From contig CAIZHQ010000014.1 in the NCBI GenBank assembly GCA_903932865.1, positions 186,001 through 250,000 on the forward strand: a stretch of 64,000 nucleotides of DNA. The letters are read 5' to 3'. Numbering within the stretch: the first letter of the stretch is position 1; each line of letters opens with the position of its first letter. Under the pieces are notes generated by a model, which did no database searches, had not been told where the DNA came from, and saw only the letters and a list, made by a program, of their open reading frames with translations. Both the position numbers and the translations under genes were made by a program. The stretch is from an uncultured Burkholderiales bacterium (GTDB lineage Bacteria; Pseudomonadota; Gammaproteobacteria; Burkholderiales; Burkholderiaceae_C). Below, in pieces: positions 9,398-18,038 of this stretch.

Positions 9398-10060
9398 ATG
9401 CCCTCACAAGACCCCTCCCGCCAGATTGAGCGCGTCCCGCTCCACGAAGAAGTCACGAACCGATTGCGCGACATGATCGTGTCCTTGCGCCTGCGCCCTG
9501 GTGAACGCATCCAGGAATTGGAGGTGGCCCAGTTGCTGGGGGTGTCCCGCACCCCGGTGCGTGAAGCGATCAAGGTCTTGACAGCCGAAGGTCTGGTGGA
9601 GCTTTTACCTTTGCGTGGCGCCATCGTGAAGGCTTTTTCGGCCAAGGATGCACGCGACATGCTGGAGGTGATTGCCCTGTTGGAGACCCATGCGGGTGAG
9701 CGGGCTTGTCAGGCCGACCCCGCCCGGATTGCTGCGATCTTGCAGATGCACCAAGAGATGAAGGTCTTTTTTGAAACCCGACAGAGGTTGGCGTATTTCG
9801 CGCTCAACCAGCGCATCCACGAAGCCCTGATCGCGCTGGCCGACAACGACACCCTGAGCATGACCCATGCCACGCTGAGCAAACGCATGCGCAGCTTGCG
9901 CTACAGCGGCAACGCCACCCCGGAAAACTGGACTGCTGCCATGGCCGAGCATGAGCAGATGATGTTGGCTTTGAGCGCCCGCGACGGGCAGGCTTTGGCG
10001 CGCATCATGGGCGAGCACATCCGAAACACCTGGCCTCGCATCAAGGATGTGGTGAGCTGA
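9398..10060 (+). CDS. GntR-family transcriptional regulator, FCD (FadR/VanR) subfamily
   Basis: 220 residues. An N-terminal winged helix (about 10-75, with LRPGERIQELEVAQLLGVSR followed by TPVREA) is the GntR DNA-binding signature. The helical FCD effector domain fills the rest, with the conserved ALIALADN and C-terminal EHIRNT regions. FCD regulators usually sense small organic acids. It diverges from the PdxA-like/Bug operon across a perfect palindrome, so local control and autoregulation are likely. The ATG at 9398 lacks a strong Shine-Dalgarno. Confidence 0.92.
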   Translation: MPSQDPSRQIERVPLHEEVTNRLRDMIVSLRLRPGERIQELEVAQLLGVSRTPVREAIKVLTAEGLVELLPLRGAIVKAFSAKDARDMLEVIALLETHAGERACQADPARIAAILQMHQEMKVFFETRQRLAYFALNQRIHEALIALADNDTLSMTHATLSKRMRSLRYSGNATPENWTAAMAEHEQMMLALSARDGQALARIMGEHIRNTWPRIKDVVS

Positions 10061-10090
10061 GGCCACTGGCTGCAGACGGGGGCCTGTCAC

Positions 10091-10113
10091 GCGTTGGCCA
10101 ATGCCACCAACGC
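10091..10113. terminator. Possible stem-loop between convergent genes
   Basis: GCGTTGG and CCAACGC form a 7-bp stem around a 9-base loop, 30 bp after the GntR stop and in the gap before the convergent MlrC gene end. No U-run follows on either strand, so a terminator role is weakly supported. Confidence 0.25.
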
Positions 10114-10168
10114 AAGACGGACCAAGCCTTTGCGGCGATAAAAACCTTTGTGGGCTGGTGCCTGGCGT

Positions 10169-11671
10169 TTACTGCGCGGCCTTTGACCATCCCACCCCAG
10201 CATCTAGCGGGTAAATCGGTCGGCGCAGTTTTTTGAACTCCAGCTCGCTGTAGTCCGATGTGCAGGCCCCAGCGCCCGCGCATTCCACCGTGGCACCGGC
10301 CAAGTGGCCAAGGCCAGCGCGCCAGTGCACCCGGCTTTTGAGCACCACAAAATGCTTTTGCGTGGGGTCGATGCCCAGGCACAGCAGGGCGTTCACGTCA
10401 AAGGGCTCGACGTGCCGCGAGATCAGCGCCACCTCCACATTGCCTGTGTCGATCACCACCGCTTGGCCCATGTTCTGCCGGGCACCTTGGCTCATCGGAC
10501 CTTTGTTGCGGTACTTGCCGTTGGAGATCAGCTTGACCACGCCGCTCAACTCAATCGGTGCGCTGTGGTGTGGCACCAGCGGCATGGCCATCTTGCCGCC
10601 CACTTGCAATCGAACCTGTGCGCCGATGCCTGCCGCGATGGCCTCTTGCACCGCCTGCGGGTCAAAAATCGCAAACACCGCCACGTTGTGCAAGCCCTGG
10701 CGCAACACCTCGGCCAGCACGGCGGTGGTGTCCATGGTGCCGCCCGAAGCGGCGTTGTCGTAATGGTCGAGCAGCATCACCGGATAGTCGGTCAGCGTTT
10801 TGGCGCGGGCCACCGATGCGGCCAAGGGCTCCAGTTCGTACACCCATTGCGCCCGGCTGTCCCAGGCCATTTGCATCAGCTCGTCGCGCAGACGCTGGGC
10901 CAGCGCCGGGTCGTTGTCGGTCACCACCACCACCGACAGGCCGGCGTTTTCAATGTCGGCGTGCGGAAAGCCGGTGAACACGCTGGCGCACAAAGCGCCT
11001 TCGGCCTCCATTTGCCGGGCCCTCGCCTGGATGGACCGGTTGGGTTCGTCCAGCGAGCTTTGCCGCATGATGTGCGGGATCATCGGCAAGCGTCCCCAGG
11101 CCGTGGTGGGCTGCGCCTGGCCCTGCAGCAGCTGGAGCAAAGCCGAGCCAGCTCGCACCCCGGTGCCATACATGTCGACATGCGGGTAGGTCTGGTAACC
11201 CGCCACGGTTTGTGCCAACTCGACCATGTCGGCGTACACGTTGGCGTGCATGTCATAGGCCACGCCAATCGGCGTTTTGGGGTCAATGGCGCGGATGCGG
11301 CGCAGCAACTCACCTTCGCCATCTTCGTGGCTCTGGCTCACCATGGCCCCGTGCAGGTCCAGCAAAATGCCGTCAAAACCGCCGCGCGCCACGGCTTGCA
11401 AAATCGTCTGGCACATCGCCTCGTAGGCCTCGTCAAACACCAGCCCGCTGGGCGCGGCGTGCGCACCCAGAGCCAATTCGAACTCGGCGCCCGTTTGATC
11501 GGCCAGGTCAATGAATGCCCCGGTGGCCGTGCCTGTGCCCCGAAACGCCGCAATGGCCGCGTCGCCCCGCGGCGGCACCTCACCCGGACCCAGCGCAAAG
11601 CGCTGCAGATCGGTGGGCACCGGCGAGAAGGTGTTGGTCTCGTGCATCATCATCGCAATCAGCAAACGCAT
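10169..11671 (-). CDS. M81-family metallopeptidase (MlrC / microcystinase C-like)
   Basis: 500 residues, full length for MlrC proteins. The start MRLLIAMMMHETNTFSPV is the family signature and contains a metal-binding histidine; DLHGAM and the later GYQTYPHVD are further conserved metal-site segments. The C-terminal MlrC domain begins near residue 300 (VMLLDHYDNAASGG). A GGAG precedes the ATG at 11671. MlrC cleaves the last linear peptide of microcystin breakdown, but most homologues in soil and water bacteria have unknown peptide-like substrates, and the rest of the mlr cluster is absent here. The 176 bp after its start, up to the divergent C45 gene, show nothing definite beyond that gene's RBS. 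Confidence 0.9.
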   Translation of the reverse strand: MRLLIAMMMHETNTFSPVPTDLQRFALGPGEVPPRGDAAIAAFRGTGTATGAFIDLADQTGAEFELALGAHAAPSGLVFDEAYEAMCQTILQAVARGGFDGILLDLHGAMVSQSHEDGEGELLRRIRAIDPKTPIGVAYDMHANVYADMVELAQTVAGYQTYPHVDMYGTGVRAGSALLQLLQGQAQPTTAWGRLPMIPHIMRQSSLDEPNRSIQARARQMEAEGALCASVFTGFPHADIENAGLSVVVVTDNDPALAQRLRDELMQMAWDSRAQWVYELEPLAASVARAKTLTDYPVMLLDHYDNAASGGTMDTTAVLAEVLRQGLHNVAVFAIFDPQAVQEAIAAGIGAQVRLQVGGKMAMPLVPHHSAPIELSGVVKLISNGKYRNKGPMSQGARQNMGQAVVIDTGNVEVALISRHVEPFDVNALLCLGIDPTQKHFVVLKSRVHWRAGLGHLAGATVECAGAGACTSDYSELEFKKLRRPIYPLDAGVGWSKAAQ

Positions 11672-11847
11672 GGCAGGCTCTCCAGTTCAACAGACGCCCA
11701 TGATGACCCCGTGCGCTGGCTGGGCACAGTCACCGAGGTGCCAGCGCGAAGGTGAATGTCAGCGGACCCGGGTTGACGTGTGGGGCCGTGGGCATGAGAC
11801 TTGATGCAGGTCTGATTTTTGCGCCTATGCTTTTCAGGAGATGACAC

Positions 11848-13083
11848 ATGTTCCCTTGCATCGACACGCTGGCCGCCGCCTCGGCCCATGAGCGCGGCCA
11901 AATTTATGGCCAGCAGGCCCAATCGCGGATCCAGCACAGCGTGGTCACCTATGCCCGTTTGTTTGCCGCCTGCGGCATCGACTGGGCCAGCGCCTGCGAG
12001 CGCGCCATGCGCTTTGAGGCGGTGATCGAGCAGGTCGATGCCGAGCTGATGGCCGAGCTGCGCGGTATGGCCCAAGGCAGTGACCAGAGCCTGGGCAGCC
12101 TGATGGCGCTGAACTGCCGCACCGAAATTTTGCCCCCCACATTTTTGACGGACGCCCCACAACTGAAAGAAGCCGCATTGGTCGCCATGGCCGCCAACCG
12201 CGCTGCAGGCCTGCCCGACTGGCTGGCCGATGCGCCATGGGACGGCGCTTTGAAGGACGGCGAATGCACCGCCATGGGCGTGACAGCCGCCGCCAGCCGA
12301 ACAGGCCAAGCTTGGTTGGCGCAAAACTGGGACTGGATGGGGCGCCAACGCGAAGCCCTGGTGTTGCTGCACACCCAAGGCCCCAGCGGCCAAAGCATCA
12401 CCACCCTGACCGAAGCCGGGATGCTGGCCAAGATCGGCATCAACCAGTCGGGCTTTGCGCTGGGCCTCAACATCTTGCGCTCCCATCGCGACGGCACGCG
12501 CTTGGGCGTGCCGGTGCATGTGCTGCTGCGCCATTTACTCGACTGCACCTCTGTGGCGCACGCACGCGAGCGTTTGGATGCTTTACAAGCCGATCTGGGG
12601 CTGGGTTTTGGTGCCGCGTCCAATGTGCCTTGCGCCGATGCCGAAGGCCAAGCCGCTTGCTTTGAAGTCTCGCCTGCAGGCTGGGCCGAGGTGAAGCCCA
12701 CCGATGGCGTGGTGGTGCACACCAATCATTTCGTGTGTGAATCCCTGCTGGCCGAGCAAGCCCCCATGGGCCCGGGCTTGTCGAGCCACAACCGCCTGAG
12801 CACCGCCGGGCAACACGCCCAGCAAACCCCCATCGGCCAGGCCGAGCTGGAGCACTTTTTGCGCGATGAATCCGACGGTTTTTTGTCCATCTGCCGCAGC
12901 CCCGACCCGAGCGTGCCGCCCGAAAGTCGCGTGGAAAGCGTGGCCGGCATCGTCATGCACACCCGGCCCCCGGCCATGTGGGTGGCCTGCGACGTGCCCA
13001 GCCGCGTGGCGTTTGAATCGGTGCCGCTGGCCGCTGCGGTCAACCCGCTCAAGGGGAGACAGGAGCAGGCCATCGCTGCTTGA
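11848..13083 (+). CDS. C45-family autoproteolytic acyltransferase/hydrolase (penicillin N acyltransferase-like)
   Basis: 411 residues from the ATG at 11848, with AGGAG at 11836-11840. The fold is that of isopenicillin-N acyltransferase-like Ntn hydrolases: the candidate nucleophile Cys140 in DGECTAMGV would become the N-terminal residue after self-cleavage, and QNWDW follows about 30 residues on, as in the family. The precursor half (1-139) is alpha-helical. Members hydrolyse or transfer acyl groups on amides. It diverges from the M81 peptidase, so both may act on amide or peptide compounds (inference). The last 35 bp overlap the convergent esterase gene. Confidence 0.85.
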   Translation: MFPCIDTLAAASAHERGQIYGQQAQSRIQHSVVTYARLFAACGIDWASACERAMRFEAVIEQVDAELMAELRGMAQGSDQSLGSLMALNCRTEILPPTFLTDAPQLKEAALVAMAANRAAGLPDWLADAPWDGALKDGECTAMGVTAAASRTGQAWLAQNWDWMGRQREALVLLHTQGPSGQSITTLTEAGMLAKIGINQSGFALGLNILRSHRDGTRLGVPVHVLLRHLLDCTSVAHARERLDALQADLGLGFGAASNVPCADAEGQAACFEVSPAGWAEVKPTDGVVVHTNHFVCESLLAEQAPMGPGLSSHNRLSTAGQHAQQTPIGQAELEHFLRDESDGFLSICRSPDPSVPPESRVESVAGIVMHTRPPAMWVACDVPSRVAFESVPLAAAVNPLKGRQEQAIAA

Positions 13084-13927
13084 GCAAGTCCAGTACATCC
13101 TGCCACGCCTGAGGGCCCGTCACAGGGTGGCGTCCGGCGTGAACGCCCTGTCCTGGATGTTGGCCATTCGGTACGCGGGGTAAGTGTTGGACTTGTCCTA
13201 CCGGGTTGTCAAAACCGTGGTGGCTGTCAGGGTATACCTTGAAGCTCATGCCCGCTTTCTGACCCAAAGCCACGCAGGGCGCGGCAGGGGTCCAATCGTC
13301 TGCCGCCCCCAGCAGCATGTGCACGGGCCAGCTCGGATGATAAGACCGACGCAGCGCATCTGCGCAGCTTGGATAAAAGGCCAAACCGATGTCCGGACGT
13401 AGACGGGCCTGAGGGGGTTTTTGGCGACTGTCCGAAGTGGCCAGCACGGTGCTGCCGCCGTGGGACCATCCCAAGAGGGCCACTCGGCGGTGATCCGTCC
13501 AGGCTTGTTGGGCAAGCCAAGCCAAGGTGGCGTCAACGTCGCCGCGCCGATGGCTTTGCCTGACTTGGCGTGTGGCCATGCTTTGTTCGCACAAACTGGT
13601 TTCCTGACGGGGTGTCAGGCTGTCGGGCCAAACCACGCTGTAGCCTTGTGCCAGCAACAAATCGGTCATGCCTTGATGGCGTGCACTGAGCTGGCCTTTG
13701 CGAGTGCCGACGGTGGCATAGATCCCGCCGCACCCGTGCAAGGCGATCACCACTGGGCGCTGTGCGTCACTTGTGGGTTGAGGGGGGTGAAACACCCAAA
13801 CTTTCAGCGCCAAACCGTCGGCACTTGGCAGAAGTTCTAACGCAGGCTGACCATAGGCCGAGGTCCCGAGTCCCAAACTCAAGCACAGCCATAGACGGCA
13901 GCGGCGCAGGTGCTCAAGAGGGTGCAA
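13049..13927 (-). CDS. Secreted alpha/beta-hydrolase (dienelactone hydrolase-like)
   Basis: 292 residues if begun at the TTG at 13927; no in-frame ATG exists between the upstream stop and the signal peptide, so a TTG start is the best reading, without a clear Shine-Dalgarno. A signal peptide (RRCRLWLCLSLGLGTSAYG) comes first, then HGCGG (oxyanion region) and the nucleophile elbow GWSHGG. A DSHHGFD near the C-terminus supplies the catalytic His. It is the last gene of a three-gene minus-strand operon, 14 bp after the unknown protein. Likely a periplasmic esterase; substrate unknown. Confidence 0.75.
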   Translation of the reverse strand: MHPLEHLRRCRLWLCLSLGLGTSAYGQPALELLPSADGLALKVWVFHPPQPTSDAQRPVVIALHGCGGIYATVGTRKGQLSARHQGMTDLLLAQGYSVVWPDSLTPRQETSLCEQSMATRQVRQSHRRGDVDATLAWLAQQAWTDHRRVALLGWSHGGSTVLATSDSRQKPPQARLRPDIGLAFYPSCADALRRSYHPSWPVHMLLGAADDWTPAAPCVALGQKAGMSFKVYPDSHHGFDNPVGQVQHLPRVPNGQHPGQGVHAGRHPVTGPQAWQDVLDLLKQRWPAPVSP

Positions 13928-13941
13928 GGCAGTGGGTGCTT

Positions 13942-14319
13942 TCAGTTTTCAGTCAGGTGCCGCACGGCGTCTGACACACGCATGTCCAGCCGCAGGCCGT
14001 GCGCCAAAGCCAGCGCGTTCAGGCCATTGACCACGCCGTTGTCCAGCCCGTCTTGCGCTTCGCCAATGCGGGCCGAGGTGTGCGCGTACAAAATGGCCAG
14101 CACACCCACAGCCTGCAACTCGCGCAAGGCCACGCGACCGGCATCGTCTTTGCCGCCCCCCGCATCGTTGAAGGCCACGGCGAAAGGTTTATGGGTTTGC
14201 GCCGTCACAAAATGCGAGGCCGACAAGCCCCCGTGCGAGCCCGACACGATCACAGCGCCCGCATGGCTGGCGTTGACCAGCGCAATCGAGTCCAGCAAAA
14301 CCAGAGCGCGCTGCGTCAC
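13942..14319 (-). CDS. Conserved hypothetical protein
   Basis: 125 residues from a GTG at 14319 that overlaps the transglutaminase stop (GTGA). I do not recognise the family. It has no signal peptide or clear membrane segment, and its composition is alternating Ala/Val-rich beta and helix. The Gly/His-rich segments VSGSHGGLSASH and NDAGGGKDD look like a ligand-binding loop. Tight coupling to a transglutaminase-like protein and a secreted esterase suggests a shared pathway. Confidence 0.7.
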   Translation of the reverse strand: MTQRALVLLDSIALVNASHAGAVIVSGSHGGLSASHFVTAQTHKPFAVAFNDAGGGKDDAGRVALRELQAVGVLAILYAHTSARIGEAQDGLDNGVVNGLNALALAHGLRLDMRVSDAVRHLTEN

Positions 14320-14993
14320 CGCGTTTCCCTCGCCACATCCTGCTCGAAGCTGGCTTCCTTCAAGGGGGCTTTTTCGGCCATCCAGCCGCTGTAGACGGTT
14401 TGGAAGTCAGCCACGATTTGCGCCAGCGGCATGTCGTCGAAGGTGCCGCGCTGGTTCACGTACTCCATGTGACGGTTGCCTGATTTGTCGAACGGGTGGT
14501 AGATCGAATCGTTTCGGCCATCAAATTCCAGCGGCAGCAGGCCGAATTTGTCGCACAGCTCAATGTTGAAGGCGGGCGTGGCCTTGACCCATTGGCCGTC
14601 CAGCCAGATGTCGGCGTAGCCGTGCCAGATGAACACATCGGTCTGCATGGTCTGGCGCAAGCGCTCGGTGCTCAGGTGGTTGCGCACATCGGCGTACCCC
14701 AGACGGGCATGCAGACCTGCGGCGCGGCAAGCCGCCGCCATCAAGGCGGCCTTGGGCACGCACCAGCCCGAGCCCTGCGCAATCACCGAACTGGCGCGCA
14801 TGCCTTCGGTGGACAGCTCGATGCGGTAGGGGTCGTAACGGAATTGGTCGCGCACCGCCAGGTACAGCGACACAGCGCGTTCGCGGTCGGTGGCGCCTTG
14901 CGCGTGCTGGCGCGCCAGGGCTATCACGTCGGGGTGGTCGCTGTCGATCAAGGCCGTGGCGGCCAGCGTGGCAGGGGAGGGCAGGTCGGTCAT
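14316..14993 (-). CDS. Transglutaminase-like domain protein
   Basis: 225 residues from the ATG at 14993; a GTG at 15002 in the same frame is an alternative. The catalytic triad of the transglutaminase/protease-like fold is visible: Cys in GSGWCVPKA, His in WHGYADIWLDG and Asp/Asn in KATPAFN. There is no signal peptide, so it is cytoplasmic. Proteins of this form are usually amidases or proteases rather than cross-linking enzymes. It heads a minus-strand operon and diverges from the metallo-hydrolase gene at 15077. Confidence 0.85.
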   Translation of the reverse strand: MTDLPSPATLAATALIDSDHPDVIALARQHAQGATDRERAVSLYLAVRDQFRYDPYRIELSTEGMRASSVIAQGSGWCVPKAALMAAACRAAGLHARLGYADVRNHLSTERLRQTMQTDVFIWHGYADIWLDGQWVKATPAFNIELCDKFGLLPLEFDGRNDSIYHPFDKSGNRHMEYVNQRGTFDDMPLAQIVADFQTVYSGWMAEKAPLKEASFEQDVARETR

Positions 14994-15076
14994 GCGGTTC
15001 ACTGTAGCGCGGGCGGCAGCACATGGCTGTCACGCTGGCTATAGTGCCTTGCAGGGCAACACAAGGAGACACGGGC

Positions 15077-15970
15077 ATGGCCTCGGTTTTGAATTTCGGT
15101 GCGGTGCGGGTGCACCTGGGCGAAAAGTCGGGCAAATACCCTGACGGCAACCAACTCATCGTGCAGGGGGCCGACATGCGCGTGGCCTTTGACACGCCCG
15201 AGGTGGCCAACCGCATCGGCTCCGAGTTGGACACGGTGGACCTGGTCATTCTGGGCCATGTGCACGAAGACCACATGGCGGGGTTGCACCGGTTGCCCCA
15301 CGCCCCCGTGCAAGTGCACGAGGCCGACTTGGCCGCTGCCCAATCGTGGGACGGCATGTGCCAGCACTATGGCTATCCCGCCGATGTGCTGGGCGCCATG
15401 CTGGCCATCGTGCAAAAGGATTTTCATTACCAGCCCCGCCCCGACGCCACCGGCTACAGCGACGGCGCGTTGTGGGACTTGGGCGGCGGCGTGCGCGTGC
15501 GGGCGCACCACTTGCCAGGCCACACTGCAGGCCACTGCGCCCTGGTGGTGGAAAGCGAAGGCCTGGCCTTCATTGGCGACATCGACCTGAGCGGCTTTGG
15601 TCCTTACTACGGTGACGCCACCTCTAACCTGAGCGACTTCCGGCAAACCCTGAAAAAAGTGGCCGAGTTGGATGCCCGCATCTGGGCCACCTCGCACCAC
15701 AAGGCGGTCATCACCGACCGGGCGCAGTTTTTGGCCGATCTGGCGCGCTTTGCCAGCAAGATCGACGAGCGCAGCGCGCAATTGCTGGATTACTTGCAGA
15801 CCCCGCACAGCCTGGACGAGCTGGTGGACCGCCGCCTGCTGTACCCCCAAGGCTACGACGTGCCCTTTGTACCCTGCGCCGAGCGCAGCACCATTGGCAT
15901 GCACCTGGCCGAGTTGCAGGCGCAAGGGCAAATTCAGACCTTGGACGATGGCCGCTTTTTGGCGGTTTGA
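15077..15970 (+). CDS. Metallo-beta-lactamase-fold hydrolase
   Basis: 297 residues from the ATG at 15077, which follows AAGGAG (15063-15068); the open frame extends to 15023 but lacks an RBS there. Metal ligands are GHVHEDHMAG (the HxHxDH motif), HLPGHTAGH and GDIDLSG, with a C-terminal His in TSHHK. This is the complete binuclear zinc site of lactonase and glyoxalase-type enzymes. It is followed 44 bp later by a 2-keto-4-pentenoate hydratase-like gene. Lactone or thioester hydrolysis is possible, but the substrate is unknown. Confidence 0.87.
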   Translation: MASVLNFGAVRVHLGEKSGKYPDGNQLIVQGADMRVAFDTPEVANRIGSELDTVDLVILGHVHEDHMAGLHRLPHAPVQVHEADLAAAQSWDGMCQHYGYPADVLGAMLAIVQKDFHYQPRPDATGYSDGALWDLGGGVRVRAHHLPGHTAGHCALVVESEGLAFIGDIDLSGFGPYYGDATSNLSDFRQTLKKVAELDARIWATSHHKAVITDRAQFLADLARFASKIDERSAQLLDYLQTPHSLDELVDRRLLYPQGYDVPFVPCAERSTIGMHLAELQAQGQIQTLDDGRFLAV

Positions 15971-16014
15971 TTTTTGAGCAATGCCTTCACCCTGCCCCCG
16001 AATTGGAGACGCAC

Positions 16015-16830
16015 ATGACCCCCGAACAACTCTTGCAGCACCACGACCACGCCCTTTTGTGGGGCCAGGCTCCCGGCGTGGTGGGCGGCCCCGACACCGC
16101 AGCGGCCTACCAACAAGCCCTGGCCGTGCGCCAGTTGCGCCAGCAGCGCGGCGAAGTGCCCAGGGGCTACAAAATCGGTTTTACCAACCGCACGCTGTGG
16201 CAGCGCTACGAGGTGTTTGGCCCCATGTGGGGCACGGTCTGGGACACCGGCCTGAGTTTTGCCGAGCCCGCCGCATCGGGGATTGCCGAAGGCAGCATCG
16301 ACCTGACCCCCACCTGCCAGCCCCGGCTGGAGCCTGAAATCGTCTTCGGCATGAAGGCCACGCCCCCAGCCGACGCCAGCCTGCAGCAATTGTTTGAGGC
16401 CATCGACTGGATCGCACCGGGTTTTGAAGTCGTGCAGTCGCACTGCCTGGACTGGAAGTTCACCGCTACCGACACCATGGCCGACAGCGGCCTGCACGCC
16501 CGCCTGTTGGTGGGCCAGCGCCTGCCGGCTCAGCAGTTGGCCACCGATGCGCAGGCCCTGCACACCCTGCTGGCGCAGGCCCAGGTCACGCTGTTCAAAA
16601 ACGGCCAGGCGGTGGAGCAGGGCACCGGCACCAATGTGCTCGACAGCCCACTGAATGCCTTGCAACACTTTTTGAAAGAGCTGCGCCAATGCCCCGGCGC
16701 GGTGGACCTGCAAGCGGGTGACGTGATCACCACCGGCACTTGGACCGATGCTTGGCCGCTGCAAGCGGGAGAAAGCTGGCGCGCTGAGTTTTCTGCGCCG
16801 CTGGGCAGCTTGAGCGCTCGCATGCGCTGA
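16015..16830 (+). CDS. 2-keto-4-pentenoate hydratase-like protein (MhpD/FAH family)
   Basis: 271 residues from the ATG at 16015 (TGGAG at 16004-16008). The sequence follows the MhpD/HpcG hydratase pattern: YKIGFTNRTLW, LEPEIVFGM (metal-binding Glu residues), a conserved EVVQSHCLDWKF segment, GTGTNVLDSPLNAL and the terminal GDVITTGTWTDAW. These enzymes add water to 2-hydroxypenta-2,4-dienoates made in meta-cleavage pathways. No aldolase or dehydrogenase of a meta pathway is adjacent, so the physiological substrate is open. Confidence 0.87.
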   Translation: MTPEQLLQHHDHALLWGQAPGVVGGPDTAAAYQQALAVRQLRQQRGEVPRGYKIGFTNRTLWQRYEVFGPMWGTVWDTGLSFAEPAASGIAEGSIDLTPTCQPRLEPEIVFGMKATPPADASLQQLFEAIDWIAPGFEVVQSHCLDWKFTATDTMADSGLHARLLVGQRLPAQQLATDAQALHTLLAQAQVTLFKNGQAVEQGTGTNVLDSPLNALQHFLKELRQCPGAVDLQAGDVITTGTWTDAWPLQAGESWRAEFSAPLGSLSARMR

Positions 16831-16865
16831 TGGCGGGGCACCCAGCAAGAAACAGCTCAGGGCTT

Positions 16866-16896
16866 AAAAAAAGCCCCGAGCCGCAAAACTCGGGGC
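16866..16896 (-). terminator. Intrinsic terminator read on the minus strand
   Basis: GCCCCGAG (16873-16880) and CTCGGGGC (16889-16896) form an 8-bp GC-rich stem with an 8-base loop. The A-run at 16866-16872 gives a U-tract after the hairpin only for minus-strand transcription; the plus-strand side has no U-run. No annotated minus-strand gene ends here, so it may end an antisense RNA from the cho leader, or work imperfectly for the hydratase transcript. Confidence 0.6.
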
Positions 16897-16947
16897 GTGA
16901 ATCATCAAAAATGTCAGGCAACTGCAGGAAGCATGACCAGACCAGTA

Positions 16948-16967
16948 TACTGTAAATATAAACAGTA
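16948..16967. promoter_or_regulatory. LexA/SOS box of cho
   Basis: TACTGTAAATATAAACAGTA contains the full CTGT-N8-ACAG LexA half-sites with the flanking TA on each side, as in the E. coli SOS consensus. It ends 36 bp before the cho start codon and overlaps a TATACT (16946-16951) that could be the -10 element, so LexA would block transcription directly. Confidence 0.85.
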
Positions 16968-17003
16968 CTTTGCAGCTTCGATCCGGTCCACCCATCACCC
17001 ACC

Positions 17004-17873
17004 ATGCCCTTGCCACGCCGCCGCCGAGACGACTTTGAAAACAGCCGGGTCTACGAATACCCGCAGCATCTGCGCCAATCCATTGAAGACGCGCCCACCG
17101 GGGCGGGCGTCTACATTTTTCACGGCCAAGAAGGCGACTTGCCGCTGTACATCGGCAAAAGCATCAACATCCGAGCCCGTTTGCTCTCGCACCTGCGCAC
17201 GCCCGACGAAGCCCGCATGCTGCGCCAAACCCAGCGCATCAGCCACATCCGCACGGCGGGCGAGATTGGCGCGCTGCTGCTGGAGGCGCAAATGATCAAG
17301 GCCCAGCACCCCCTGTTCAACCAAAAACTGCGCCGCAACCAACAGCTGTGCAGTCTGAAACTGACGGGCGAAGTGCCGCAAGTGGTCTACGCCCGTGACA
17401 TCGACTTTGCCAACCAGCCCGAGCTGTATGGTCTGTATGCCAGCCGCCACGCCGCACTGGATGCGCTGCGTGCTGTGGCCGACCAGCACAAGCTGTGCTA
17501 CGGCCCTTTGGGCCTGGAGAAACTGCCCTCCGGCAAAGCCTGCTTCAGGGCTGCGATTCGCCAATGTGCGGGTGTTTGCCGAGGTGACGAAACCCCTGAG
17601 GCGCACCGTGAGCGCTTGTTCAGCAGCCTGCTGGCGCTGCGTGTGGAATGCTGGCCCTACCCGGGTGCGGTGGGTTTGGTCGAGCGCGATGGCGAATTCA
17701 CGCAAATCCACGTCGTGAAGCACTGGTGCTATCTGGGCAGCGCCCCCACGCCAGAGGCGGCCCGCCAACTGAGCCAAACCGCCAGCCAAGTGGCCGCCCA
17801 TTTTGATGCCGACGGCTACAAGATTTTGTGCCGCCCGGTGCTCACGCAAAGTGTGGAGATGGTGTGTTTGTAA
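17004..17873 (+). CDS. cho: UvrC-like excinuclease Cho (SOS-induced)
   Basis: 289 residues, matching Cho rather than the ~600-residue UvrC. The GIY-YIG nuclease domain is N-terminal (about 30-110): GAGVYIF, then LYIGKSINIRARLLSHL with the catalytic Arg, and EIGALLLEAQMIKAQHPLFN. The middle holds the UvrC-homologous Cys-containing region (FRAAIRQCAGVCRG). Cho makes the 3' incision in nucleotide excision repair at lesions UvrC handles poorly, and in E. coli it is part of the SOS regulon. The LexA box just upstream supports the same control here. Confidence 0.9.
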   Translation: MPLPRRRRDDFENSRVYEYPQHLRQSIEDAPTGAGVYIFHGQEGDLPLYIGKSINIRARLLSHLRTPDEARMLRQTQRISHIRTAGEIGALLLEAQMIKAQHPLFNQKLRRNQQLCSLKLTGEVPQVVYARDIDFANQPELYGLYASRHAALDALRAVADQHKLCYGPLGLEKLPSGKACFRAAIRQCAGVCRGDETPEAHRERLFSSLLALRVECWPYPGAVGLVERDGEFTQIHVVKHWCYLGSAPTPEAARQLSQTASQVAAHFDADGYKILCRPVLTQSVEMVCL

Positions 17874-18038
17874 AGGGTCATTGCAATCGGTCTTGGGCGG
17901 CGATGCGTGGACGCATGGGTGCCAAGAGGATGAGGGATGCGGGGAATTTCCGATGAGGGAACCATTGGACTAAATTGGTAATTTTGTCGAAAATAAAAAA
18001 ACAATAAAAGCAAATGGATCTGTCAAATAGAGCGATCA

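Noticed and set aside
10304..11755. A 483-residue plus-strand open frame opposite the MlrC gene
   Set aside because: It is an antisense shadow of a strongly conserved M81 gene. The His/Gln/Arg-rich composition, lack of RBS and lack of any domain are typical of shadows in GC-rich coding DNA.
11848..13083. A beta-lactam biosynthesis role for the C45 protein
   Set aside because: No isopenicillin N synthase or peptide synthetase is nearby. C45 relatives are widespread hydrolases of unknown role.
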